From Diplodia intermedia (taxonomy: Eukaryota > Ascomycota > Dothideomycetes > Botryosphaeriales > Botryosphaeriaceae): 64,000 bases of DNA. The stretch covers positions 1 through 64,000 of the forward strand of contig JAKEKT010000096.1 in assembly GCA_021495925.1 (NCBI GenBank), in the 5' to 3' direction. Positions 32,770 to 44,280 of this stretch are shown piece by piece (position 1 is the first letter of the stretch; the number at the start of each line of letters is the position of its first letter). The notes beneath the pieces are model-generated. The model made no database searches. It was given only the letters and a program-made list of their open reading frames with translations, and was not told the origin of the DNA. The position numbers and the translations under genes were made by a program.

Positions 32770-34735
32770 TGCTGATCTCGCGGCGTGAAGGCACGCTAGC
32801 CGTGCCGATCCTGTCAAGCCGGGTGAAATCGGAGCGAACTTTGTGCACGTTTTGGCCCGTTGAAGCTCGTCGCCTCGCGGGCGCAATGAGCGTTGTTGAT
32901 TACCAGCAGGTCGGGTCTCACGAGATTGGATCACTTTAAAAAGTTGTTTCGACGCGGACTTCCGGTTATTCAAGGAATACAGCACGACGACAGGCTCTCT
33001 GGCCGTTTGCGACACCCCAGCGCTCGTTCAATCACCAGCGAGTGCGGGCTGGGAGGGGGACCGCAAATGCTTCCTGTGAGGTCGGGCCGGCTGCAACTAA
33101 TAGACACGTCTGCACGCTGGTCGGCCTTCACCGCAAGTGTCCGGGAGCCGCCGGTGCGCCATTGCTGGGCAGGCGCATGTACACTCGAAGCCAGCACGCC
33201 CATTGTATGCGCGCGCGGACGCAACCGTGGCTCTCGGTAGCATGCTGGAGTTAATTGTTTTCTTTTCCTTTTCTTTCGCTTTACCCGTCGGCCCCTCGTA
33301 GTCTTGTTTTATTTCTATTTTCACTCGTCGTTTGCATGCATGGGACGGAGCATCATAGCATGTTTTTCTGTCGTATGGTTCTCCGATTTTTGGTCTACTG
33401 GTCCTTTGCGTATCCTTTTTGCGTTTTTCTCTTGCTTTTGACCACAAGAAAGCACAACCGAAAACCAGGGACAGCGTGGAGGGTATCGTGTACATACATC
33501 ATTCGTAGTCGTCGGCGGGCGCGGGACAAAGGCATCAGCAAGCAAGGCCCACGGGCAGCACAACAGAAATGCGCTGGAAGCAGGCACCACACAAATGAAC
33601 ATGATTCGGGTTCGGAAGCAACAAGCAGCGGTTCAAACGTCAAAATTAGGCCCCTGTGATGTGATTTCCACAAATGTGGTGCAGGATGATGTATGCTGCG
33701 CCGGCTGCGGTACTTGTGGGACCCTAGGGGACCGGGCTGTGGTGGTGAAATTTTTCAGACGAGCTGCGGGCGGTACGGGGGAATGGAGGGGTCATTCGCG
33801 GGTCCCTTGGCCGGCGCCAGTGCGTGGGCGATTGGGCATTGCGGGCTTTTGCGGGCGGTGGAGGGCATGGGACGACATGGGTGGTCGACGGGTTTTCGCT
33901 AGCCTCGTTTCCATGTCGCGAGCGTGTTCTTATTAAGGAAGAAAAAGACGGGGCGGGCTCAGGGCTTAGTGGCTCTGGCGGCTGGCTTTGGGATGGATAG
34001 GCTACCGACGGAGGTCCGTGGGTCCACCACGGTGGTGGGTGGGTTTGTATGTGTGGCTTCTAGGGGCGTTGGGCTGGCTTGCAGGCGTGCTGGCTGGCGC
34101 TGGCTAGCGCTTCGCCCGCCGTTTGTGCGTGCGTGTCTTGCATCGACGCGACTTTTTCTTGTGCGCTTTTTTCCTTCTCGAAGGATGCGGCCACCAGCCG
34201 GCAGCAGCCAGGCAGCTAGCGTGCGGCCTGACGGCGGTGCTAGCATCATGAGCTAAATCGGCCGCTGATCGATGTTGGCAGCAAGCGGTTGGTGGCCCGT
34301 TAGTCATCAACCTCGGACGAAGAGAGCTGCGTGGCTGGTGCTGGGTGCTGGCCGTGTCGCATGCTGGGCTCGGGCGCGGCGGCTGTGCGGGCTTGCTCTA
34401 CTGCGCGATGATGCTGTGCATGTCGTGGTTGCAGGCTCAGGCTCACGCTCAGGCTCACGCTCAGCAGCGAGAGGGACCTCGGCAGCCTCGGCAGCTCGGC
34501 GGCTGGAGCGATACCGGCTATACAGCTGAGGAGAGCAGCTCTCCATCCTCACCCATCAGCCCAGCTTCTGGCGCCATTGCTCGGAAGCTCGCCTCGCCCT
34601 CCCCGCAGTCATACGCGTAACCGCCTTCCGGCTTCACGCCTGTACATCTGCCCCCCTTTCCGCGCAAAGCCCTGCTGCCGTCCTCACGTCCTCGCACTCC
34701 CTCACCTCGTGATACCTCCTTCTCCAATTCCAACC
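32770..34735. other. 2.0-kb intergenic region
   Basis: The first part is probably SCH9 3' UTR (T-rich at 33255-33440). 33.7-34.5 kb is GC-rich with short repeats, including GCTCACGCTCAG twice in tandem (34441-34464). The right end is the CT-rich leader of the hydratase gene. No supported gene is seen. Confidence 0.5.
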
Positions 34736-36194
34736 ATGAGCGGTCCCGGCGTCGGTTTCGAGTTCCCCCCGATCGAGGTGGCCTGGCTGAAGCGCGACCT
34801 GCTTCTTTTTGCCAACAGCATCGGCGTCAACGTCGACGAGCTCCACTTCCTCTATGTACGTGTGGTGTGCTTCATTCTTATATCTGCATGCCAGCCCTCG
34901 TTTTCGGCTTGTACCATTGGAGCGCCCTTATCTCTCGCCCCCTCTCTTTTCTCGCCTGCCCCGCTTGTTGTCAGCAGCTGCTGCTTTAGCCTGCTTGCCT
35001 ATTCCATGCATTATCCACTCCACACCTTTCGTCCGTCCAAGCTCGCGCACCGTCGGGATTACGCCCGTGCTTGCATGATTGCGCCATGGATGCCGCCGCT
35101 GCTGGGGAGAGCTACCATGGCATGGGCGGAGCGGAATCACATACAACACCAGAACAGCTCCAACTTTCTTGATTTCCTTTTCAATGCAGATCCTCAACAC
35201 CGGTGATGCCAGATGATTAACCATGACAACGAACAGGAGCTCCACCCCTCCTTCGCCGCCTTTCCCACCTACCCGCTCATCCTCCCCTTCAAGCACACGG
35301 ACCAGGAAGTCATCGACTTCCTCGCGCGCTCGTCGGCGATTCCCATCCCGGGAGTCCCCAAGTTCGACCAGAAGCGCGGCGTCGACGGCGAGCGCAAGAT
35401 CGAGGTGCTCAAGCCGCTGCCCGTGACCTCCGAGGGCCGCACGTTTGAGATTCGCCAGAAGGTGCTGGGCGTTTATGACAAGGGCAAGCCGGGCACTGTC
35501 ATCGAGACGGAGACGCTATTGGTGGAGAAGAAGACCGGGGATGTGTACAGCAGAGTGATTGGGAGCGGCTTCATGGTTGGGCAGGGGGGCTGGGGAGGAC
35601 CGAAGGGTGAGTTTGTGGTCTCGTCCGGTTTGTTCATGAATGGTGCTTGCTAATGGGTGACACGTGCAGGTCCCAAGACGGTCAACTACCCGCCGCCCGA
35701 GGGCAAGAAGCCCGACGCGACCTTTGTCCAGAAGACGACGGCGGAGACGGCGCACTTGTATCGGTAAGCTCCTCCCAACTCCTACAGCCTCACAGAGACA
35801 AGACACTAAAGCACGACATCAGCCTCAACGGCGACTACAACCCGCTCCACGCCACGCCCGAGCCGGGGCAGCAAATGGGCTTCGGCGGCGTCATCATGCA
35901 CGGCCTGTACTCGTGGAACGCGACGGCGCACGGCGTGCTCAGGCGCTTCGGCGGCGCCGACCCCAACAACATCAAAGAATTCGCCGCCCGCTTCGCCAGC
36001 CCCGTCCGCCCGGGCGACACCCTCGTTACCGACATGTGGCGCGTCGGCCCTGCCGAAGGCTTCCCGGCCGGCTGGGACCAGATTCGCTTCGTGACGAGGG
36101 TCGAGCAGAGCGGCAAGGTTGTGTTGAGCAATGGCAGGGCGGTCGTGAGGGTTGTTGAGGAGAAGGGGGAGAAGGGGGCGAAGAGCAAGTTGTA

Positions 36195-36195
<1 letters not shown>
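34736..36195 (+). CDS. peroxisomal 2-enoyl-CoA hydratase 2 (MaoC/hot-dog)
   Basis: Predicted to hydrate trans-2-enoyl-CoA to (3R)-hydroxyacyl-CoA in peroxisomal beta-oxidation. Exons 34736-34855, 35237-35606, 35670-35763 and 35823-36195 give 318 residues; the introns are 381, 63 and 59 bp. The N-terminal half is the degenerate hot-dog fold (VDELHFLYELHPSFAAFPTYP, then GGWGGPKGPK). The C-terminal half has the hydratase-2 motif YRLNGDYNPLH with catalytic Asp and His, then GFGGVIMHGLYSW. The protein ends in SKL, a canonical type-1 peroxisome signal. It is a stand-alone version of the hydratase domain found in multifunctional enzyme 2/HSD17B4. Substrate length preference is unknown. Confidence 0.9.

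Positions 36196-36224
<29 letters not shown>
36195..36224. repeat. (GAT)10 microsatellite at the hydratase stop codon
   Basis: Ten GAT units begin at the last base of the hydratase TAG stop codon (36193-36195), so any readthrough would add Met or Asp repeats and mask the SKL signal. Otherwise it is 3' UTR. Confidence 0.85.
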
Positions 36225-36225
<1 letters not shown>

Positions 36226-38045
36226 CGGCTGGGGAACTGAGACGGCGGATGTCTTTGCGCCCCCTCAGAAATCGAGTCAGAAACGCTTCGGCGACACGTC
36301 TGTAAGAGCGTAGCTCGTCGTCATGATGGTGGGGCTATCCCGGACCTTCAGAGCGGTCTTGTTTTCCATGGTCCTGGCAGCCTCGAGCGGCTTTTTCTCG
36401 TATGATTGCGGCCGATGCCTTGAAACTACAGATGCATCTCGATGAACCGGCCGCGATGATGGTGGGCTTGACTCGAGGGTTTCGTTCTGAGGCTGAAACT
36501 TGCGGGGTCGGACGTGGTCTAGGCGCTCGATAACAGGCAAAATCTTCATCAGACGTCAAGTCCCTCAAACGGGCAATGTATCAGTTTTTTCTTGCTGGCG
36601 TGGCCGACTAGCATGGAAGTGACAGATGACGAGGCAACGGCAATGCGCCGGCAAAAAGCACGAGTCGTGCCCGCCGTTGCTGATCGAGGTAAACAGGGAA
36701 GCCGAAAGATTGCCTAATCTGGCAATACGGTGCCCGTTGCCCTTGTACGCCCTTTCCGCCTACTCGAGCTACACACATAAGCTCTGCAGCACGTGATCTG
36801 CACCGGGGAATCGACCCGGGGAGCTGCCACGGCCTCTCCTTCCGTTTCTGCGCGGACAACGGGGGCCAGCCACGCCGATCGCATTCCTTCCCTCTGCAGA
36901 TTGGGAGAGGCGAGGGCAGCCCTTTGCGCGACGACTTGGGTAACCCAGTCACCCCATCACCCCACGGCTCGCATACCTATGCCGTGTGCGACCCAAAGAG
37001 CGACGGGCGGTCGTATGATCCGTTTCGTCACCTCTTGGGAAGGCCAGCTCATCGTCAGCCCTGCGGAGAAGAAACGCATCATCATCCAGAAAGGGGCCTC
37101 GGCGAGGGCTTTGCACGACGATGGCACGCAGTTCGCATGTGCATGCCGCGCCGATCACTACCGATGATGTTTTTTTTCGTTTGGACTTTCCCCAGCTCCC
37201 GCCTTCGCTTATCTTATGATGACTTATACATACATACATACATACATTCAGCCGCACGCACGACGACTCCTTCGCCAGGCTGCAACCACTGCTTATGTAC
37301 TACTTCTACAGCTTCTTGCTTATTCGGCGTGCTTTCCCTGTCTGCTGACTTTCTCGGACATGGAGGCCAACTAGGGCAGGCAGCCTTGAGGTCAGCGATG
37401 GTGGGGGCCGGATGACGGAACGGCCGAGGCTGTTATGCGGAACATGAGTAGGGTGCCTGGACGAGGCAGCATCACTCTATCAGAGAAGGTTGTCGGGGGG
37501 AGAGGAAGGGAGAAGAGGGGGGCATGGGCATTGCGGCTGAGAGAAGGCAGAGCTGCGTGGCGCATGCATGGAGTCTGATCCGGACGGGGTGCATGTGCAT
37601 GCGAGCGGCTGTTCGGAAACTTGCAGAGAGAGGAACACCAAAGGGGAGATCAAAAGAAAAAAGAAAATAGACGTGACCCAGCCTCGTCAAGGCGGATGGA
37701 AAAGGGGAATGGAGTGGCTGATGGGAGAGCCTCGTGTGTGCCTTTTGCAGAGGTTTTGGCGATCGTGGCTGCGGGGCTGTGTGTGTACAGCCTTGACAGC
37801 ATGCAACCGCAGCCTCGCCCCGCCGCACTCGAGTTTTCTTTTCTACCCCTTTCCCGCCCTCCGCGACTTCGGGTCGATGGTTGACTGAGCTGCCGAGTGT
37901 CTCCTTCTTCTCCTCGTCGTCTTCTTAACTTCTCTCCGTGCTTCGTTGATCAACAACTGCCGACTTTGTTGAGTCTCTCGCTCAGTGTTTGTCTCGTTTC
38001 TGGATTTTTTCTTTGAAAGAGAGGGCTTGACATTGGCTACAAATC
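36196..38045. other. 1.85-kb intergenic region
   Basis: This holds the hydratase 3' flank and the promoter of the HeLo-pseudokinase gene. A (TACA)5 tract lies at 37227-37246, and a pyrimidine-rich run at about 37900-37950 probably marks the transcript start of the HeLo gene. A tRNA-like B-box hairpin near 36805-36825 was examined and rejected. No gene is supported. Confidence 0.5.
37227..37246. repeat. (TACA)5 microsatellite
   Basis: Five exact tetranucleotide units in intergenic DNA. Confidence 0.85.
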
Positions 38046-40203
38046 ATGGATCTAGGAATAGGCGCAGTGTCGCTGACCTTCCAGGTCTTCTCAGGATGCA
38101 TGAAAGGTAAGTCCGCTGAGCAGGAACTCCATTTCATGTAATTTACGTGTTGACACGAGCCCCTTAGGCTACCAACTCTTGACCGAAGCTCGGAATATGG
38201 AGGCCGAGCACAAGTACATGCGGATCCAACTGAAGAAAGAGCAGCACCGGCTCCTCGACTGGGGCCACGTGGCGGGCGTGGGCGTGCGTGACGACGAGCT
38301 CGTCATCAGCAGCTCGGACAAGGGGCTGCTGCACGACGTGCTCGAGCAGCAGCAAAACCTCCTGCTGGAGTTCGGCCGCTACGAGACGCGCTACAAGAAG
38401 GGCCCGCTCGAGAGGCTGAAGAAGCCGTTCGTCGTCGTCGATGAAATCTTCGAGCTGGACGACGACGAAGCGGCGGCGGCCGTCGAGGCCTCGTCACCCC
38501 GTCCGCTGCTGCGAGCCGCCGACACGGATTTCGAGACGCGCTTCCCGGAGGGCGAGGAGCTGCTGAAGAAGGCGCTGAACTGGGCCAAGGGCGCGCGCAG
38601 CTTCCCGAAACGCCTGCGATGGGCCGCCTTCGACAAGGAGAAGATGGAGGCGCTGCTGCTGCGGCTGTCGCGGCTCAACGACTTCCTGCGAGAGCTGCTC
38701 ACCACGCAGCAGCTGTCCCATCTGAACCTGCGGCAGGAGCAGACATGTTATCAAATCATTCAGCTGAACAACAAGATGGACCAGCTGGTCGAGATCGTCA
38801 AGGCCGGCAGCGAATGGTCCAACTTGACCAGCAACGGGAGATCCGATGCACATGGCTCCTCCCCTTCCGCTCACGGCTCGGGCCGGATGAACTTGGCCCT
38901 TCGCGCGAAGGAATTGCTACAGGACCTGCCGCTGATGCCCCTGTCTCGGGTGGAATCCATGGAGTACGTGAGAGGGGAGGCGCAAGAAAGAGGCTTGCCC
39001 AACAGGAGCCTCACGCAGCTGGCTCGGTTCAAAGCCCTCGAAACCGCCATCAGCGGCCAGCAGTCTCTCACCGACGACCGGGCAACCGCTCTGCAGCTAG
39101 GGCCCGCGAGCAGTATCACCGACGTCGAGCTACCAGCAGTGCTATTCACCTTGACATTGGACGACGACGACGACGGGGATCAGAATCGACGGGCCGAGGC
39201 GTTATTCGGGGCGAAGCGCGTGTGGATCGAATGGAAGACGTACGAACCGCGTGTCTTCGATGGCGAGCCAGACCAAAAGGTCGTGAAGCGGATCGAGGCC
39301 CTTGTCGTCTTGCTCAAGGAAAACAGCCGGTCGTGCCAGTTCCGCGCGCCCCGATGCCTTGGATACTTCCGCGACATCGACGTGGAGACCGGGGAAGACC
39401 GTTGCCGTTTCGGCGTCGTGTTTGAGAAGCCATCGTCGGTGCCGCCGTCTACGCAGCCCATCAGCCTGCTGGACTTGCTGCGTGCGACGGAGCGGGGGAC
39501 GATGGACACGCCCAGCCTGACCGAGCGAGCGAAGCTGGCCAAGGTGGTCACGAAGGCGTTGGAGGAGCTGCACGCCGTCAATTGGCTGCACAAGGGGTTG
39601 CGGAGCGAGAACATCTTGTTCTTCGAGTGCGAGCTCGATCCGGAAGACCTCAGACCAGACAACTACTATGACGAACAGCGCGAGCCGCTTTCGTTGGAAC
39701 TAGACCTCTCGACGCCGTACCTGTCCGGCTTCGACTACGCACGCCCGGCCCAGAACGAGGACCTGACGGAGAAGCCGCCGGAGAACGCGGCGTACGACCT
39801 CTACCGCCATCCGGACGTCCAGGGTAGCCGGGCGGAGGGTGACAACGCTGCAAGCTTCCAGAAGACCTTCGACATCTACGCACTGGGCATCATTCTCCTC
39901 GAGATTGCGTACTGGCAACCGATTGACCGCATACTCAAAATCGACCTGCCCAAGGCTCGCCCGTCTACGACGCTGAGGGTGCGCAATCGGCTTCTCAGTG
40001 AGCGCAAGCTTTTGGGCCATGTAAAGTCACATGCGGGAGTGGTGCTGGAGCAGGTGGTCCGAGCATGCCTGATAGGTGCAGAAGCACTGGTTGACGGTTT
40101 TACGGGTGGAAAATTTGACGAAAAGGAACCGGTTCAAGCAGTCCAGCTACAGGCAGGGTTTTATAAACATGTCGTGGAGAAGTTGGCTGAGGTGAAGATC
40201 TGA
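38046..40203 (+). CDS. HeLo-domain / pseudokinase fusion protein (putative cell-death effector)
   Basis: Exons 38046-38106 and 38168-40203 (61-bp intron, gtaagt...cttag) give 698 residues. The N-terminus MDLGIGAVSLTFQVFSGCMK and following helices (about 1-215) resemble the HeLo domain (HET-s/LopB, 'prion-inhibition and propagation'), a membrane-active helical domain in fungal incompatibility and death proteins. Residues about 340-690 resemble a protein kinase. VWIEWK holds a possible beta-3 lysine (K377). The catalytic loop reads LHKGLRSENILFF, where HKG (495-497) replaces HRD. DFG is replaced by GFD (541-543). The kinase is therefore probably inactive or atypical. The order, membrane-active bundle then pseudokinase, parallels animal and plant MLKL. 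Function is inferred from architecture only. Confidence 0.82.
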
Positions 40204-40769
40204 AGGGCATGCCGTTTTCTTGCCAACATCACCCCTATAGTCGATGCATGTTTTTGTCAGGGGATAGCAAATGCATTATATGATTTGGCCCTATCACATA
40301 GTTAGCTTCTCGGTAGACGTATATTTCTGCATCTTCAACTTTGTATCAACACATTTGCGAGATTCGAGGGCATCAGAAGACGAATTTGCCATGCTGTAGT
40401 CGAATTGATACCACAGCCTCCATTGAAGAGTGGGATCCATCCCAGAACACCGTGGTGACTGCTCTTAGGGCACTGGTTGGCCGATGGACTGTCATTCTGT
40501 CGGACTACCGCTGTTGAGAACTTGGAGAGGAAAGAATTGCTGCTTATTGCTACTTCCAACCACCACCCGACGTCCCGAGACGAGGGCGGTATGATGTCTC
40601 CAACATCCGCTACACTTTAGCTTCTTCTATGAGCCGGCTCCGGGACCCCTCGCAAGCAAGGGGGAGTATGCGAGTTAAAAGGTTTACAACATCAACAGCG
40701 TCATCGTCCGTGAAAGCCATATGCCGAGCAGGATTTCTTTCTCACCCCATTTCCTTTACCAATGCTCCC
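40204..40769. other. convergent intergenic region, HeLo gene / profilin
   Basis: These 566 bp between two convergent genes are AT-richer and contain the two 3' UTRs. Nothing else is recognised. Confidence 0.55.
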
Positions 40770-41532
40770 TTAGTATCCGACGCCGATCAGGTAGTCGGCA
40801 AGCTGCTCGACGGTGTTGGCGGCGGCACCAGGCTGGACGGTCTCAGGGTAGTGGGTGACGAGGATGGCCTGGGTAGTCTTGACGATGACAAGACCCTCCT
40901 TGCCCTGGAAATCGGCTTGTCTCAGCATGCGCGGTGAATGAGGACCGAGGAAATGCGCTAACCTTCTTGCCGTAAAGACTCCGCTCGTCGGCCTTCAGGA
41001 CGATGTACTTGTCGCCGGCGACGTGAAGACCGCTGCTCTGGACAGCCTTGATGCCGTTGGCATCACCCTTGTCCTTGTACGCGGTCACGATCTCGGCCAT
41101 CTCGTTGGGGGCGACCTGTGATGCACGCATCGTCGTTAGCCCCGTGGTCTCATGCCATCCTTTTTCCCGTCCGGCCGCGCCGTCGATTGCGACATCGAGG
41201 AGCCCCGCGCGCACCGCATCGGGCGTGCAGAAGCCAGCCCCGGCCGCGGCAAGGCTGGCGGCAGCGGCGTGGGAATTGCTTGGGATGCGATGAACATACG
41301 GTGAAGCCGGCGGAGGCGGCCCAGACGCTGTTGCCCTCGGAGTTGAAGATGGCGGCCTTGTCGACGTTGCCGGTGCCGACGAGGCTGTGGTGCGGCGGTT
41401 AGCAGACGGCTCGGAGGGGCCCGGGGCGCGCAGGCAGACGGTACCTAGTGTCGACGTATGCTGTTCAGGGCGTCAGTCAGTGCATGACATGGCGAGGCGG
41501 CGGAGGGGCAACGGCGCACCTTGCCAAGACAT
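40770..41532 (-). CDS. PFY1: profilin
   Basis: Small actin-monomer-binding protein that also binds proline-rich formins and phosphoinositides, acting in polarised growth. Five exons: 41532-41520, 41460-41445, 41384-41300, 41115-40963 and 40904-40770, giving 133 residues. The first exon is 13 nt (MSWQ) and the second only 16 nt (encoding about AYVDTS). The introns are 59, 60, 184 and 58 bp. The joined protein, MSWQAYVDTSLVGTGNVDKA through SLYGKKGKEGLVIVKTTQAI to the final YLIGVGY, is classical fungal profilin end to end, which confirms the microexon. The donor after the microexon (gtaccg) is weak. Confidence 0.95.
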
Positions 41533-43691
41533 GGTTGCTTCTAGGGACGGATGTGCGGAGCGGGGGCGCGAGGGCGATGGAGTGCGTGAGGGTGGGCGTG
41601 ATTGGGACGGGGGTGTCAGAAGAAGAGATGCTGGGCCGGTGCAGGAGAGCTGGCGGGATAATAGGGTTCAAGTAAGTGTTGACCTTGGGCGCGCGCACGG
41701 AAACTTGAAGTGGGGGCTTCGGAAAGCCAGCGCTGCCCCTCACTGCACCAGCTCTCTCCCCTATGACAGATGCCCTGCAGCGAGCACCCACGCAGACCGC
41801 CTCAGATCGCCTGCGCTGGTTCATGCAGCTCCGCGCCTGCCCCGACGGGCCCTTCTCCTGCGCGCGCGCCGCCCATGAGCGCATGCGTCCCAGCTGCCCT
41901 AAACTCTCCTGCCGCCGTTTGCGCCATCGTGCAGCCGCTCCGTGCAGCAAGAGAGACGCCGACTTCCAGCTGCCTGAAACAACACCAACGTTACCGCGAG
42001 AGCGGGCGTCATTCGAAACGGACAGCCTGAACAAGCTGTCTGCAGCGCTGTCTCCGCCCCGTGGACATGGTGCGCCGCCAGACACCAGCCATTCGTGGGA
42101 TTGCCGGTGTACGTCCCAGATGGCTCACATGCCGTGGCAGGCCTACGGCACATTCGCACGCTTCTATGCTTAATTTCGATGGCAGAATGACGAAGAGTGT
42201 GCCGGTTTGCTCGCTACACGCGCTTACGCCGTAATCCCCAGCCCATTGTTATCGGGGTGCTTATATCCAGACGCGCCACTTCCCGATGCCAGCTGACCTG
42301 GATGAGACTCTTTGCAACTCTGCAGCCCTTTGAAGGCTTAGTTTGGCGGCTACTGCCTTGGAGAGTGCGGATATATCGGCCTTTGTTCCGCGACCCCTGT
42401 GCCACCCTAACGAGCCGAGCCGGCATGGTGTACGGCGGGGTGCTGTCGACTGAGGTGCCAAGTGCTCCATCTTCAACGAAGGAATATGAAAGGGATCCTA
42501 GCTCTCAGACTTGTAACCCCAATATCGGTCTGACCACCGCCAGTCCGCCGGCATCTATATCGGCTTAGTAAGCCCCCGAGTAGTTTCATGTTCTGCACAC
42601 CACCCACCGACTGATTGTCAAGATGTGTCGCGGCAGAGGGCCGATTGGCTCAAGACCAGCTGACCTCAGCGTTCTTGGCGACGTGCTGCCAACTGCCTGA
42701 CAAGTCCGGGCTGGGGGTCCGTGGGGATGCTTATTATACCCATGACAGGTTGACTGATGCTCCTCAAAAGATTGCAGACGAGATCCGGTGGAACATGGCC
42801 ATCTCGCTTCATCGGGGCGGCTCCCGAGACCATGGTATGCGGCTTCGGGACGAGGCATGTTAAGGACACAGACAACCTCCAATATTACCCGCCTATCATA
42901 ATCAATTTGGGGAAAGGAAGAACTCATTCCCGCCAGACCCGCGACGCTAGAACTCGACGTCGTTCTGGAATCAGTCGCGCTCAGACGCCCAAGTCAGTCT
43001 AGGAGCGATCCTCCTTTTCTCGCCGCAATGGTGTCCGCAAGAGGCAAAACGGCGGCTGGCAGATCGGCCTGCAGCGCCCCGAAAGCAGCGGCGATTCGTA
43101 AGTCTGCCGTGCGTAGGAGGATGGCTGCGGGCGCGGAGGACATTGGCAATCATGTTGCGAAGATGAGGCTGGTTTCAGGAGCTGGACGTGATGAGTCTCA
43201 GGGAGGCGTAGCGAGTCAGTGGGGCTTATCGATCTATCGCGAAGCTCCAAGCAACATTGCGAGGGCTGCAGCCTCAGGCGCTCAGACGGCACGAGGGCTT
43301 GTGGAACGGAGGACATGCGGGCGGGTGAAAGCGCAAAGACGAGCGGTGGCCGGCCGTTTGCATACGGCAGCGCTGGTGCGTGGGCAGAGAAAGGCGCAGA
43401 CACGGCGAAGAGACGGGTCTGACGCATGGCTGTTCACCTAGCTACGCATACCCCGCCACTACGCACCGCGCGGCGATGACTTCTCCTGCATCACGGTGCT
43501 CAAAGCCAGCACTCCACGGCGCTCTTTCCTGACGTGCGCGCCCTGAATCAGAGTGGAATTTCGACTGCCAGCCCGACCAAGGCACCTGCAGCTTCTGGAC
43601 CCTGCGACTCCACTCGTCAAGTGCCAGAGCTAGCCATCATCCACGGTTCTCTGCCTCGCTCAGCGCCAGCCGACGACAGCACCCCAACACC
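41533..43691. promoter_or_regulatory. 2.2-kb bidirectional promoter region, profilin / E2 enzyme
   Basis: This separates divergent genes. A pair of overlapping frames near 43.0-43.45 kb (plus 43028-43441, minus 42999-43427) has no family-like sequence and fits GC-driven openness. No repeats of note. The CA-rich stretch just before 43692 is the E2 leader. Confidence 0.45.
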
Positions 43692-44280
43692 ATGGCTTCG
43701 CAAAAACGTATCACAAAGGTGCCACCCCGCCCGCATCTTGCCGTCGCAGTGCGCCACGGTAGCTGACCCGCCGCCACAGGAGCTGACCGAGGTCACGAAC
43801 GACCCGCCGTCGAGCATGAAGGTGCAGCTCGTCGACGAGTCCAACGTGCACGAGTGGGAGGTCCTGATCGAGGGTCCCGAGCAGTCCGTCTACGCCGTGA
43901 GTGCTCCTGTTGATCTCTCTTTTACGAGAAAATTCTTACGCCCGTGGTCTTTGCAGGGCGGCCAGTTCCGCCTCGTCATCACCCTTCCCAAGGACTACCC
44001 CTTCAAGCCGCCGGTGCTCAACTTCCACACGAAGATCTACCACCCCAATGTCAGCAACGACGACAAGGGCCTCATGTGTCTGGGAATGCTGCGCCCGGAC
44101 CAGTGGAAGCCGCCGAACAAGCTCAACGCGGTGCTCAACATGGTCCACAACCTGATGATCGAACCAGACGTGGCCGACCCCGTCGAGCCCGCCATTGCCG
44201 AAGTCTACAAGAGGGACAAGAAAGAGTTCGAGAAGACGGCCAAGGACTGGGTCAAGCGGTATGCTTCGGGCAAGAACTAG
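43692..44280 (+). CDS. ubiquitin-conjugating enzyme E2, UbcH7/UBE2L3-like
   Basis: E2 enzyme that accepts ubiquitin from E1 and passes it to E3 ligases. Exons 43692-43718, 43780-43896 and 43957-44280 give 155 residues; the introns are 61 and 60 bp. The first exon is 27 nt (MASQKRITK). The UBC fold is complete: YPFKPP, TKIYHPNV and the active-site Cys in GLMCLGM (C89), then WKPPNKL. The spacing and the C-terminal DKKEFEKTAKDWVKRYA most resemble human UBE2L3/UbcH7, which works with HECT and RBR ligases. The His-Pro-Asn element is intact. A SUMO- or NEDD8-conjugating role is less likely from sequence. Confidence 0.9.

Noticed and set aside
31381..33015. 544-codon minus-strand frame opposite SCH9.
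   Set aside because: It mirrors the conserved kinase exon; open only because of GC-rich codon use.
36796..36905. Possible minus-strand tRNA: GGGTCGATTCC resembles a B box inside a GC-rich hairpin, and ATCTGCA/TGCAGAT could form an acceptor stem.
   Set aside because: No A box at the right distance, no D arm or seven-base anticodon loop, the T loop is out of register, and no T-run terminator follows.
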